Below are positions 55,427 through 64,000 of a DNA stretch of 64,000 nt, piece after piece; positions within the stretch are counted from its first letter, which is position 1; each line of letters starts with the position of its first letter. The DNA lies in contig OV884059.1 in the NCBI GenBank assembly GCA_930367215.1, positions 239,319,803 to 239,383,802 of the forward strand. Direction: 5' to 3'. The DNA is from Pollenia angustigena. Taxonomy: Eukaryota; Arthropoda; Insecta; Diptera; Polleniidae. Made by a program: the position numbers and the translations under genes. The notes beneath the pieces were generated by a model, which saw only the letters and a program-made list of their open reading frames with translations, made no database searches and was not told where the DNA came from.

Positions 55427-56590
55427 GCCAGTATGGCTTTCGTAGAGGTCGCTCTACTGTAGGCCTACTAGTTCTGTTATCGGAAAAATGGTGCCGTTCC
55501 ATTCACCATTTTGGCGAAAGTAAGATAATTGCTTTAGATATTTCCAAGGCGTTTGACAGAGTCTGGCATGGTGCACTCTTGTCAAGACTTGCTGCATTTG
55601 GTATCGGTGATAATTTCTCTCGCTTTATATCGAGTTTTCTCAAAGATCGCACTATACGAGTTGTTATAGATGGGGTTTCGTCAAAGGAGTTCAAGATTCA
55701 TTCAGGGGTGCAGCAAGGCTCCGTTCTTTCTCCTACTCTATTTCTTATCTTTCTAAATGACCTCCTTTGTCAAACTTCCAACCCTATCTACTCTTTTGCA
55801 GACGACAGTAACCTTTGCCATTCGTACTCATTCGAGTGCAGACCAAGCGTATCCGATGTCGGTGCTATGAGGCAGAATATGAATGATACGCTTGGCCGAG
55901 ACCTTGACATAGTCTCGGAATGGGGTCATGCAAATAGGGTAAATTTTAATGCCCGAAAAACCCAATGTTGCGTGCTGACGCATAAACGCGCGACAAATCA
56001 AGGTGCCTCATCTGTATATATGGGTGGTATAATTATTGAGGAATCAGAATTTCTTGATGTTCTGGGCATGAGGTTACAATGTGATGTCCGATGGACAGAA
56101 CATATATTCAAGGTGTCGAAAGAAGCATTCAAGTGCCTCGGTTTTCTAAGGCGGTGTAAGATATACTTCACTCCATCTGATCTCCTTACTATTTATACCA
56201 CCTATATCCGACCGCTTATAGAATAGATCTCTCATGTGTGGGCTGGTGCTTCAAAGTCTATTTTGGAGCTTCTCGACCGCGTGCAGGAGAGGGCGAAGGT
56301 TCTCATTGGTGACAGTAGGGTATCCAATTCTATTGACTCCCTAGAGCACCGTCGCAATGTGAGTAGTATTTGCCTGTTTTATCGTTACTACAATGGGATG
56401 TGTTCTGACGAAATTAGGGATCTGGTTCCGAAACCCGTACGCTTGTTCGCAATACACGTTGTTCCTCAAGAGCCCATCCTTATGTGGTCGATTCGCAGGT
56501 GAATCGTACAACGCATTACAGAGAGAATTCGTTTTTTTCCGGACTGTTCGTATGTGCAACAGTCTTCCCTCTCATTTACAACATGATTAA
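55427..56590 (+). pseudogene. Non-LTR reverse transcriptase, 3' fragment
   Basis: Continuation of the RT interrupted by Transib: RQYGFRRGRSTVGLLVLLSE, DISKAFDRVWHGALLSRLAA (motif A), HSGVQQGSVLSPTLFLIFLN (motif B) and YSFADDSNLCHSY (catalytic Asp pair). An in-frame TAG at 56224-56226 is followed by ISHVWAGASKSILELLDRVQ and further C-terminal sequence, with another frame change near 56470. The palm motifs place it in the Jockey/CR1 group of LINE elements; the clade is not determined. Transib removed no sequence on insertion. Confidence 0.8.
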
Positions 56591-56903
56591 GTTCAAATCG
56601 AATGTTCACAAACACTACTCCCTCTATCCACCTTCCCACAACCTATTTTCCTAGTTCCAACACAATGCAATGCATTAGTAACAGTAACTAACAGAAAAAA
56701 AATCATAGTCCTTGTTAATACACATTTCATTCATTAAAAAAAATATGTTTTCCTCACTTGCCATTCCATCTTTCGCCCTTTGTTATTGTTGTCGCGGGAG
56801 AAATAATACACACGTAAAGGTGTATGTATGTATATGCACACAGCAAATGTGATGGGAAAAAAACTCTACAGTAGTGTTGGTAATTTTTTCTTTCGTATAA
56901 GTC
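56591..56903. other. LINE 3' flank and junction to the second BEL/Pao element
   Basis: It contains the putative 3' untranslated region of the RT element (A-rich at 56690-56750) and about 150 bp of unassigned sequence with a GTATGTATGTATATGC repeat. It might include the 3' LTR of the minus-strand BEL/Pao element, but no partner LTR was found. Confidence 0.4.
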
Positions 56904-58471
56904 TCATACGCAGCGCAGGTTGCGAGAACGTCTGTATGTATTTACGCGAAGTGCTTTTGTGTATGATGAAAATCTATTAATCGCCTCATCCTCCGGCTGA
57001 ACGTCGGCAACTAACGTGTGCACCTTCACAGGTTCCTCCCCTAATTTTAAAGGGTTTCTTTTTGGCCATTCAGACATGGGCTTATCTAACCACGGAGGCC
57101 CATACCACCATTGCGAGTTTTGCGCCAACTCTTGAGCCTTAAAGCCACGCGTTCCCAGGTCCGCCGGGTTGTGGTGCGTTGGCACATGCCTCCATGTGAC
57201 ACTGGGTAACAGCCTGTGAATTTGAGCAATTATATTTGCCAAATACGTTTCCCACGAAGATGGGGGTTTTGCCAGCCACCCCAGTACGATGGCTGAGTCT
57301 GTCCATAAGTGCATTTCACCAATATTTATCTACAAATAATTATTCACATAATTCACAAGTTTTGCCAATAAAACTGCTCCATTCAGCTCCAGACGAGGCA
57401 GGCACACCGTTTGTATGGGGGCACCTTTGGACTTTGCCACTAATAAATTTGTAAAAACGGTATTCTGCTGAGTCTGACACCTTATATAAACAGCGGCACA
57501 ATAGGCGGATTTAGAGGCATCTGCGAACCCATGCAACTGTACATAGTCCGCGGTGTTATACTGAATCCACCGCGGTATAGATATGGCTTCCACTTTTGCG
57601 AAGTCTTCTACCAGGTTGGTCCAACTTTGAAGGGTATCTGGCGATATTTCTTCATCCCATTGTACTCCCTCCAACCACAAATGTTGCATGAGAATTTTAG
57701 CCCTGATGACTATAGGCGCCAGCCAGCCCGCGGGGTCAAACAATTTTGCAACGGATGATAATATTTTACGTTTCGTAACCTTCGAGTCCTGTTCGATTGG
57801 AGCAAAAGTGTAGCTAAACGAATCATTAAGCGCGTTCCATTTTATCCCAAGAGCTTTGGTAGCGCTGGTTTCATGAAATCGCAGAAAATCTAAGTCATAA
57901 AGATCTTCCTTTGGCAGGTGGGCAAGTAATACAGGATCGTTTGCGGTCATTTTTTTAAAGGAAAACCTGCCGCAGCTAATTCCTTCCTAAGCTGAGCTTG
58001 GGCCAATAGCGTTTCTTCAATTGTAAACCCGCCAGACAATATGTCGTCCACATATGTTTCCGCGCGTAGTATCGAAGCTGCCAAAGGTGCCTCCGACTCA
58101 GTATCCGCTGCCAGCTGCAACAGGGTTCTAATCGCTAGATATGGCGCACAATTTACCCCAAAGGCTACAGTCTTTAACTCATAGTCCCGGATGGGTGAAT
58201 CAGGTACGGGTTGGTACAAAATCCTTTGATATAACCTATCAGCTGGATGCACAAGAATTTGCCGGTAAATTTTTGTATATCGCCACTAAATACAAATTGA
58301 TACCTCCTCCAATTCAGCACTGTTGTAATTAAATCATTCTGAAGAGTTGGCCTCGTATAAAGCACATCATTAATCGCATATTGAGATCTTGATTTTCTTG
58401 AGGCATTGAAAACAACTCGAACTTTCGTTGTTTTGTGCTCTGGGCGTACAACTGCGTGATGTGGTAAATAA
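56904..58471 (-). pseudogene. BEL/Pao reverse transcriptase and RNase H, broken
   Basis: From the Penelope junction downward: YLPHHAVVRPEHKTTKVRVV, the RT block QNDLITTVLNWRRYQFVFSG, then after a frame break MHPADRLYQRILYQPVPDSP, VAFGVNCAPYLAIRTL and ETYVDDILSGG (YVDD box). Another frameshift near 57948 leads to the connection and RNase H domain (LFDPAGWLAPIVIRAKILMQ; HGFADASKSAYCAAVYI; after a stop at 57330-57332, LWTDSAIVLGWL). Conserved RNase H acidic residues are visible, but the reading frame is broken at least three times. Confidence 0.8.
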
Positions 58472-58522
58472 AATGAATTATAAATAATAAATTTTCATTC
58501 GTGCCAGCCAAAAAACATTATT

Positions 58523-59230
58523 ATGAACACCGCCAACAACTTAATAAAAAGAGTTTTAACTATAAGTGATGCATTTTTTCACCAGAATAATATGACGAAA
58601 ATAAAAGAAATATTGAAGAAAAATGCATTCCCAGACAATATTATTAAAAGACTCTTACAAGTAGAAAACAGACAAACCAGAGAAATAGATGGAAATAAAA
58701 AATGGTATAAATCAATGACATATGTGCCAGGAATTTCCGAGAGGATTGAAAAATCTGACATCTATGATAAGGAAAACTATAAAATAGCACCTAGATCGGA
58801 AAACACTTTACGACAACTTTTTTCAAACACCAAAAGTAAGCTGGATAAAATGGAAAAATCTAATTTGATTTACAAAATAAATTGTAATGGTGACGAAACC
58901 AATGTATGTAAAAAGGTATATGTTGGTACAACAAAAAACAAACTTAAAACAAGATTAGCAGGACATAAATCTGACCTGAAAAATATAAATAAAACTTCAG
59001 CACAAAAAACCGCACTTCTAGCCCATTGTGCAGACAAAGGGCACACACCAAACTTCGACAATGTGGAGATATTGCAAAGAGAGGAAAAATACCATAGACG
59101 CTATACATTAGAAATGTTAAATATAATAAACACAAGCAAAGAGTACCGAATGAACTTTAAGAGTGATTTAGAGACGAGCTCAGCAAAACAATATAGACAT
59201 ATAATAAACAAAAATAGAATAAGGAATTAG
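58523..59230 (+). CDS. Penelope-like element protein fragment with GIY-YIG endonuclease
   Basis: An open 235-codon frame from an ATG that is internal to the original protein. The N-terminal part (NLIKRVLTISDAFFHQNNMT) corresponds to the region after the RT thumb. From about residue 118 a GIY-YIG nuclease domain follows: KKVYVGTTKNKLKTRLAGHK, ALLAHCADKGHTPNFDNVEI with the CxH-type motif region, and HRRYTLEMLNIINT with the conserved Glu. The domain nicks target DNA during Penelope retrotransposition. The frame is intact, but the RT is missing, so it is a partial gene. Reading direction is opposite to the host BEL/Pao element. Confidence 0.85.
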   Translation: MNTANNLIKRVLTISDAFFHQNNMTKIKEILKKNAFPDNIIKRLLQVENRQTREIDGNKKWYKSMTYVPGISERIEKSDIYDKENYKIAPRSENTLRQLFSNTKSKLDKMEKSNLIYKINCNGDETNVCKKVYVGTTKNKLKTRLAGHKSDLKNINKTSAQKTALLAHCADKGHTPNFDNVEILQREEKYHRRYTLEMLNIINTSKEYRMNFKSDLETSSAKQYRHIINKNRIRN

Positions 59231-59407
59231 TGCAATTTTAAATGTAAAACCGTGTGTGACGTGTTTTTTATTATTGTTCCTCTTGTAAGTTTTTATTTTT
59301 TTTGTGCGCTTATTTCTGTTTATATGTTTTATGACACAGTGGGACAAAATGTATTCATTTAAGGTTAAAATTATGTTTTTATATTTTGTTAATTATAATT
59401 GTAGTAC

Positions 59408-59442
59408 CCTGAAGATGAGATCCAGTGGATTTCGAAATATTG
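59408..59442 (+). ncRNA. Hammerhead-ribozyme-like motif of the Penelope-like element
   Basis: The sequence CCTGAAGATGAGATCC, AGT, GGATTTCGAAATATTGG contains a CTGAAGA box, a 7-bp stem (GAGATCC with GGATTTC, one G-T pair) capped by AGT, and a CGAAA box. This resembles the minimal hammerhead motifs described in Penelope-like elements. One extra U lies between box and stem, so activity is uncertain. Confidence 0.4.
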
Positions 59443-59524
59443 GAAAACATTTTTTAAATAAATAAAAAAATATAAAAAACCGGACCTTGAGCTTAACGAA
59501 TTATTAACATTATAATGAATTATA

Positions 59525-60349
59525 TTTACCTTTGTTCACAAATTCGTGTGCAGATGTTTCCTTCATGTGGTCTAATGATAAGTACTCTTCAAACACATGC
59601 TTGTATTGAGCTTGCAATTCGGGATTTTGAGTCAGCGTTTTTCCCATTCTCGTGTATTGAGCCAAAGCCACAAATCGTGACGATCCCAGAAATACTTCCT
59701 CTGAAAATTCTTTTTTAAAAGGTAACCTTACCATATATCTACCATCGTTTTGACGAGTTGTGGTTTGTACATAAAATTCTTCGCAAAAGTCATCTTCTAC
59801 TGTACTGGATCTGGATGCTGGTACATTTTCATCTTCCCAAAACATTCTCAAGAGATCTGTTAACACCTCAGTCTCAAATTTGTTTACTGACGTTGTGAAG
59901 GTCTGAATGGTTTCTGTCTTCATGGGACCACTTAGCACCCAACCAAAAGTGGTATTATAAGCAGAAGTTTTGCCACAAATATTTTTCTTTATTCCACTTA
60001 GATTTAGGCACTGCTCATAATCGTTGCCTGAAACCAGATCGACTTGAAAAGTTTGATTGAATGTTGGATCGGCTAAGTCCAAATTCTTTAGCTCAGGGAA
60101 GTTAGGCATTTCAAACGATATAGATGGGAGCTGTTTCCTAACTTTAGGCAAGACAATAGCCTGTATGGGTATCCTAGTATCGGGCCTTTTGGCATACAGA
60201 ACTAGCTTACATTCTTTGCTTGCTGATTGTGATTGTCCAACAATCCCCACGATCTCATAATGGGATTTTTTATATGGCAGCTGAAGACGATTTCTAATTC
60301 GCTCAGATAGAAACGTTCTTTGAGACCCTGGGTCGATCAATGCCCGCAC
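59525..60349 (-). pseudogene. BEL/Pao aspartic protease and pol N-terminal part
   Basis: A 275-codon frame cut at its 3' end by the Penelope-like insertion. The protease active site reads RALIDPGSQRTFLS: the canonical Asp-Ser/Thr-Gly has Pro at the middle position. Then come VLPKVRKQLPSISFEMPNFP, LDLADPTFNQTFQVDLVSGN and TTFGWVLSGPMKTETIQTF, and the linker into RT (LRMFWEDENVPA; RYMVRLPFKKEFSEEVFLGS). It is separated from gag by one in-frame TAA at 60371-60373, so gag and pol were probably one polyprotein. Confidence 0.8.
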
Positions 60350-60370
60350 TGTGAAATGCTCACCTCGGTG

Positions 60371-61468
60371 TTATATCTGCATTAATGCAGTTCTTAGCAA
60401 AATATTTTCATTGCTAGCTGAGCAATTCGCTTGAACTTGTGTCGAAGTACTTATCTTCTCTGAATGGGTCTCACTGTGATACACCCCTGCCTGGTTCTGC
60501 GTTGTGTTTTGGGAACTTGTATTTCCGTTGGCACTACCACAACTTCCTTGGTTTTCTTTCAGTTGATTTTCCTGGGTTTTCCTTGGCATATGAAGAAGTG
60601 TGTGGTGCTGCCTTTTGCAATATAAACAAGTGTATTTGCTTTTGCAGTTATTTTTAAGGTGAGATGTCCCCAAGCAATTATTGCAAACCCTGGGTACAGA
60701 CGCACGTTTCAGCGTAAATGATTCCTTTGAAGTTTTAATACTTTTAATTCGCTCCACCGCTTCATATCTATCTACCAAAAATTTCAACATTTGGGACCAT
60801 TCCCGAGGCGCGGTCAGCGATTGTTCCCACAAAGCTAAAGTGGTATCAGGGAGTTTGGTGGACACTAAGCGTATGAGGATTGGATCCCACCTCTCTACGT
60901 CAATTCCTAAAGTTTTTAATGTTGCCAGGGAATCACTGACAGACGATTGAATTCTTCTTATGGCCTCACTATCTTCTTGAGTAGCAGAGGGGATATAAAA
61001 CAGTATTTTTATTTGATTATCCACTAGCACACGCTTATTTTCATATCGGGTTTTTAGCGCGTCCCGCGCAAGCGCGAAGTTCTCATGGGACAGAGTATAC
61101 CTTTTCACTATTGCTCCCGCTTCACCCCGTATTTTATTCCTTAGGTGATACAATTTCACAACCGGGGATAGTTTTGAATGATTAATGTACACTGCAGTGA
61201 ACATGTCTCGAAACGAGGGCCACTGTTCATTACTGCATTTGAAAATTTCCGTGTCGCATGGAGGCAATTTTATGAAACTATTTGTAGTATTGTGCAATAG
61301 GTAAGGTTCTGGGTGGGCATATTTCGACGTCGACTGAAATGGCGCTTTTTGAGACGCCTTTGGAGAAATTGAGAATTTCTCGATTTGTTGCTTTTTTAAG
61401 AGCGCAATAAAGTATTCTGAGTTGAAAGAGTTTAACTTTAACTTAGGTACGTGTGTGTATGTTAACAT
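60371..61468 (-). CDS. BEL/Pao gag protein with zinc knuckles
   Basis: Open 365-codon frame from ATG at 61466-61468. The middle is the DUF1759-type capsid domain (CSNEQWPSFRDMFTAVYINH; LYHLRNKIRGEAGAIVKRY; YENKRVLVDNQIKILF). Near residue 265 are zinc knuckles CNNCLGTSHLKNNC and CLYCKRQHHTLLH, followed by a Gln/Ser/Asn-rich spacer before the protease. It packages element RNA into virus-like particles. The stop at 60371-60373 is probably a mutation within a gag-pol polyprotein. The N-terminus is somewhat short for the family, so the real start may be upstream. Confidence 0.75.
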   Translation of the reverse strand: MLTYTHVPKLKLNSFNSEYFIALLKKQQIEKFSISPKASQKAPFQSTSKYAHPEPYLLHNTTNSFIKLPPCDTEIFKCSNEQWPSFRDMFTAVYINHSKLSPVVKLYHLRNKIRGEAGAIVKRYTLSHENFALARDALKTRYENKRVLVDNQIKILFYIPSATQEDSEAIRRIQSSVSDSLATLKTLGIDVERWDPILIRLVSTKLPDTTLALWEQSLTAPREWSQMLKFLVDRYEAVERIKSIKTSKESFTLKRASVPRVCNNCLGTSHLKNNCKSKYTCLYCKRQHHTLLHMPRKTQENQLKENQGSCGSANGNTSSQNTTQNQAGVYHSETHSEKISTSTQVQANCSASNENILLRTALMQI

Positions 61469-61994
61469 GCACCAAATTTAAGAGTATTTTCAACCTGTTT
61501 TCTTAGTTCAAGAGAATGCTGTTAACATTAATAAATTGTTACCTTTTTTATATGTGTGTGCGTATATTAAACGAGTATACTGCCAAATAAGGAAGTGTTA
61601 TGAGTTTTGTTGGTTTTATGTTAACATAAATGTCATGATGTTGTGTATATAAATGTTTGTGTATTAAACGAGTATAGTGCCAAATAAAGAAATGTTATGA
61701 GTTTTGTTTCTTTTATGTTAACATAAATTTCAAGATGTTGTGTATATAATAGGGTATTCATTTAATCGACCTTTTGCTTTAATCGGTTAATCGCTCGATT
61801 AATTAACCGAGGTTTTGGTTTAATCGATTAATTTTGCTTTTGATCGGTTAACCGGTTAATAACGTTTTTTTATAAATAAAGTAATTTCAATATATAAAAA
61901 TGCATTAATTGTTTATTATTTGGAATTTATTAGGAAAAAAACAACAATATACCAAACAAAGCAGTTCTTGAACTAAAACGAGCAAACAAACAAA
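61469..61994. other. Interval with short tandem and palindromic repeats
   Basis: Contains the two-copy 97-bp tandem repeat (61562-61748) and, at 61757-61860, a cluster of TTAATCGATTAA/AATCGGTTAATC-type near-palindromes. The 5' LTR of the BEL/Pao element would be expected here but cannot be delimited. No gene. Confidence 0.5.
61562..61748 (+). repeat. Two-copy tandem repeat, about 97 bp
   Basis: Both units contain TATTAAACGAGTATA, TGCCAAATAA, TGTTATGAGTTTTGTT, TTTTATGTTAACATAAAT and GATGTTGTGTATATA, with few differences. It lies just upstream of the BEL/Pao gag start, a position compatible with LTR or leader repeats. Confidence 0.7.
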
Positions 61995-62740
61995 AAACAT
62001 AAATATGTGGGGGGCCTTTTTTGATATGCAGTAAAGCCCCAATTATGAAAATGAAATAAGCGCCCAACGAAATGAAATAACGCCCCAAACATAAATGAAA
62101 TAATTCCCTAATTTTTGGGAGTTTCATATGAAATAAAACACCAATTTCTGAAATGAAATAAGAGCCCAATATATGTAATACAATTTATTATACAGTTTTG
62201 CTTTAAAGAATCACGCGATAGATATCATGATATGATATGCCAAACACAAGCTTCGCTAACTAAGGCTTTTCTGCATAGCCGGCCTTCGGTCGGGCGCAAT
62301 GACTTTTTCCTCTATGGTATACCAAACACTGGCTTCGCTAACTAAAGCTTCTCTGCATAGCGCAAGGATTTTCTCCACTATAGTATAAAAATACCGACTC
62401 GACCCAGCTACGCAGAGAAGCTTAAGTTAGCGAAGCAGGTGTTTGGTATACCAAAGTGGATAAATCCTTGCGTCCAAAAACGTTTTCATTATAAATTATA
62501 AAATTATATAGTCCCCCAAAAAATATATTGGGGCTTTATTTCATAACGATTTTTTGGGGGATGATTTCATATGAATTAATACCACAAATAAAAAAATTAA
62601 ATAAGACCCAATATAAAATGAAACAACCCCCCAAAGATCGTTTTTGTTGTTCTCTTTACAAACTTTTGTGGGGTTATTTCATTATTTTTTTTGGGGGGTT
62701 ATATTTTGGGGGGTTATTTCATGCCACCGCATTTTTCAAT
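61995..62740. mobile_element. Foldback element with ATGAAATAA/CCCC motif arrays
   Basis: The left side (62030-62175) carries several ATGAAATAA motifs followed by CCCCAA. The right side (62515-62725) carries the complementary TTGGGG...TTATTTCAT in inverted orientation, about a dozen motifs in all. The centre has three copies of a 45-bp block containing CCAAACAC, GCTTCGCTAACTAA and CTTCTCTGCATAGC: two direct (about 62238 and 62322) and one inverted (about 62402-62472). It is non-coding. Overall it is an inverted structure like a foldback transposon, but its ends are not sharply defined. Confidence 0.5.
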
Positions 62741-63668
62741 TAATACACAAGGTGTGCTATCAAGTAATATCCTCATAATATCCCAAATAATATTTTGCAA
62801 TTGCTTAAAATAAATGTTGTTGTGTTTCAAACAAAATATAAAAATGTTAATGCTGTGTTCATTGATTCGTCATAACTGTACAGTTGAAATCTAAATTATA
62901 AGCGGTAGTCCACAACAGTCAAATCGCTTTCAGCATCTTTTACAGGAGAGACAAAAAGCTTTTTATTTTTCCTTTTTGCTTGATAGAAAATTAAAAATAG
63001 TTAGTTTTACACACTTCAAGACTAAAATAGAAGATAAACTCACTACATGCTGGTCGACGAGGCGTATCTTTCTCTACCACACGTTATCAAAATCTCAATT
63101 TAAATAAAAAAGTAATTAGCCGGTTTGCATTTGAAGCCGACGATATCTACTTCTTGTAATTATTTTATGACATAAGCCTTTATGACTACCTTGGTGAATC
63201 CCCCAAATATGTATTAATAAGAAAAGAAACTGAGATAACTAAATTAGTTATTTCAATTGTTAAAGGAGATCTTATAAAATAATCTTTTATAAAAGTAATT
63301 TGGTTTAAATGTTTAGGATCAAAGCGATTTTTTTCCTTAGTTTTGACAAAACTTGCCTCATTTTCTAGAAATTCTTTAAAATTTTCAAAATGTTTAACAC
63401 TTCTAATTGTTTCGGTTAATTATGTTAAAAGACTGATATGAGAAGATATGAGAAGAAACAAATAACTAAACACATATATTATAAAAGTACGTGAAAAAGG
63501 TGTTGGTAATTAAACATTAAACCCATTTTTCGCAACATTCCTGTTGATCGATGATGAAGATAAAAAACATTTTAATTTATGCCACCGGTCGGCGGAAATG
63601 GGTTAAAATGAAGATCACTGAACACGTTCTTTGTTTGTTTTAGAAAAATATTTTCTTAACACATACAT
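62741..63668. other. AT-rich interval, no gene recognised
   Basis: No ORF, TIR or repeat match was found. Composition is like other non-coding stretches of the window. Confidence 0.5.
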
Positions 63669-64000
63669 ATCGTTAGCTAAAATGCAAAAAGACGTAACTA
63701 ACAAAAATATAATTTTACAGGAGAAGCAAAAAACTTTGTAAAGTAAAAACTATGAACATGTCAGAAAAACATGCATTGATAAGTCGTCCATGGAATTATT
63801 CAACCAATTTTCAAAGAAACCCATTTTATTATATTTTCTTAGAAAAAAAAAGTGTAATTACGTCGTTTTGCATACTTCAAACAAAAAAACTTGTAGCTAC
63901 GTCCCTTTGGTTTTTGTTAATAAAAACGCAATTTTTGATCGCAGAAGTGTAAAATTTTGTCAAGACATGTAGTTTTATAGCATTCATAATAATCAATCAA
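63669..64000. mobile_element. 384-bp MITE, copy 2 (cut by the window edge)
   Basis: Matches 40816-41150 in the same orientation with few substitutions, starting CGTTAGCTAAAATGCAAAAA. The right terminal repeat lies beyond the window. The near identity of the two copies indicates recent mobilisation of the family. Confidence 0.8.

Larger units (their letters stand above)
58483..59513 (+). mobile_element. 5'-truncated Penelope-like element inserted in BEL/Pao RT
   Basis: About 1.03 kb flanked by an 11-bp direct repeat AATGAATTATA (58472-58482 and 59514-59524), the probable target duplication; the BEL/Pao reading frame runs across a single copy of it. It encodes the C-terminal GIY-YIG endonuclease part of a Penelope ORF and ends with a hammerhead-like motif. 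The RT domain is absent. Confidence 0.8.
56904..61468 (-). mobile_element. Second BEL/Pao LTR retrotransposon, lacking integrase
   Basis: Minus-strand gag (60371-61468), protease/pol (59525-60349) and RT/RNase H (56904-58471), with a Penelope-like insert at 58483-59513. The coding sequence stops after RNase H (near FSSYTKALRV), so integrase and the 3' end are missing. Better preserved and less AT-rich than the first BEL/Pao copy, and from a different lineage (no envelope). Confidence 0.85.

Noticed and set aside
61490..61760. Possible LTR of the second BEL/Pao element
   Set aside because: Only a short tandem repeat is visible; no matching copy exists at the 3' side and no TG...CA boundaries with duplication were found.

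Overview
The window is AT-rich eukaryotic DNA, most likely from an insect and plausibly a fly. The evidence is short spliceosomal introns (55 to 101 bp), Jockey-type and roo-like retrotransposons, Helentrons, a Transib element, and many short inverted-repeat elements nested in one another. I found no ordinary host gene, rRNA or tRNA gene, or CRISPR array. Nearly all of it is mobile DNA in several layers of insertion. Superfamily and protein assignments come from motif recognition by eye, without a database search.

Left part (1-19 kb). An acidic, lysine-tailed ORF runs off the left edge (1-405, minus). A diverged 335-bp direct repeat follows. Next is a damaged Polinton/Maverick remnant, copy A: major capsid protein at 1.9-3.1 kb and protein-primed DNA polymerase at 3.1-6.9 kb, the latter split by a 1.67-kb terminal-inverted-repeat element. 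A Jockey-like LINE (7.4-11.5 kb), a 1.7-kb TIR element with an ATTT duplication (12.5-14.2 kb), a hAT transposase with one stop in its first part (14.8-16.7 kb) and a 359-bp GC-rich palindrome follow.

Middle (19-33 kb). Polinton copy B carries a nearly complete virus-like gene set: a small putative OB-fold protein; a PLA2-like/minor-capsid/adenovirus-type protease gene; a packaging ATPase; a DUF8207-like protein; a coiled-coil protein; an integrase with chromodomain; the tail of a further capsid-associated protein; a 55-residue ORF overlapping the major capsid gene; the major capsid gene; an exonuclease-like ORF; and a DNA polymerase with a recognisable intron. At least four short elements have inserted into it. 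Copies A and B share two inactivating lesions, a capsid frameshift and loss of part of polymerase motif C, so they descend from an already defective ancestor.

Right part (33-64 kb). A roo-like BEL/Pao element with integrase and an F-type envelope reading continuously lies at 33.5-39.2 kb and carries a piggyBac-like MITE. A three-exon transposase-like gene of an unnamed arthropod repeat family is at 41.7-43.6 kb. A head-to-tail Helentron concatemer occupies 43.6-49.1 kb and a second Helentron 49.8-51.5 kb. A non-LTR reverse transcriptase is split by an apparently intact 3.65-kb Transib transposon (51772-55421: 36-bp perfect TIRs, CGACC duplication, uninterrupted 676-codon RAG1-like transposase). 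A second BEL/Pao element (56.9-61.5 kb) is split by a 5'-truncated Penelope-like element with a GIY-YIG endonuclease. A foldback element with ATGAAATAA/CCCC motifs and a partial second copy of a 384-bp MITE close the window.

The best candidates for living biology are the Transib transposon, the intact small ORFs of Polinton B and its overlapping gene junctions. Most other coding material is decayed.
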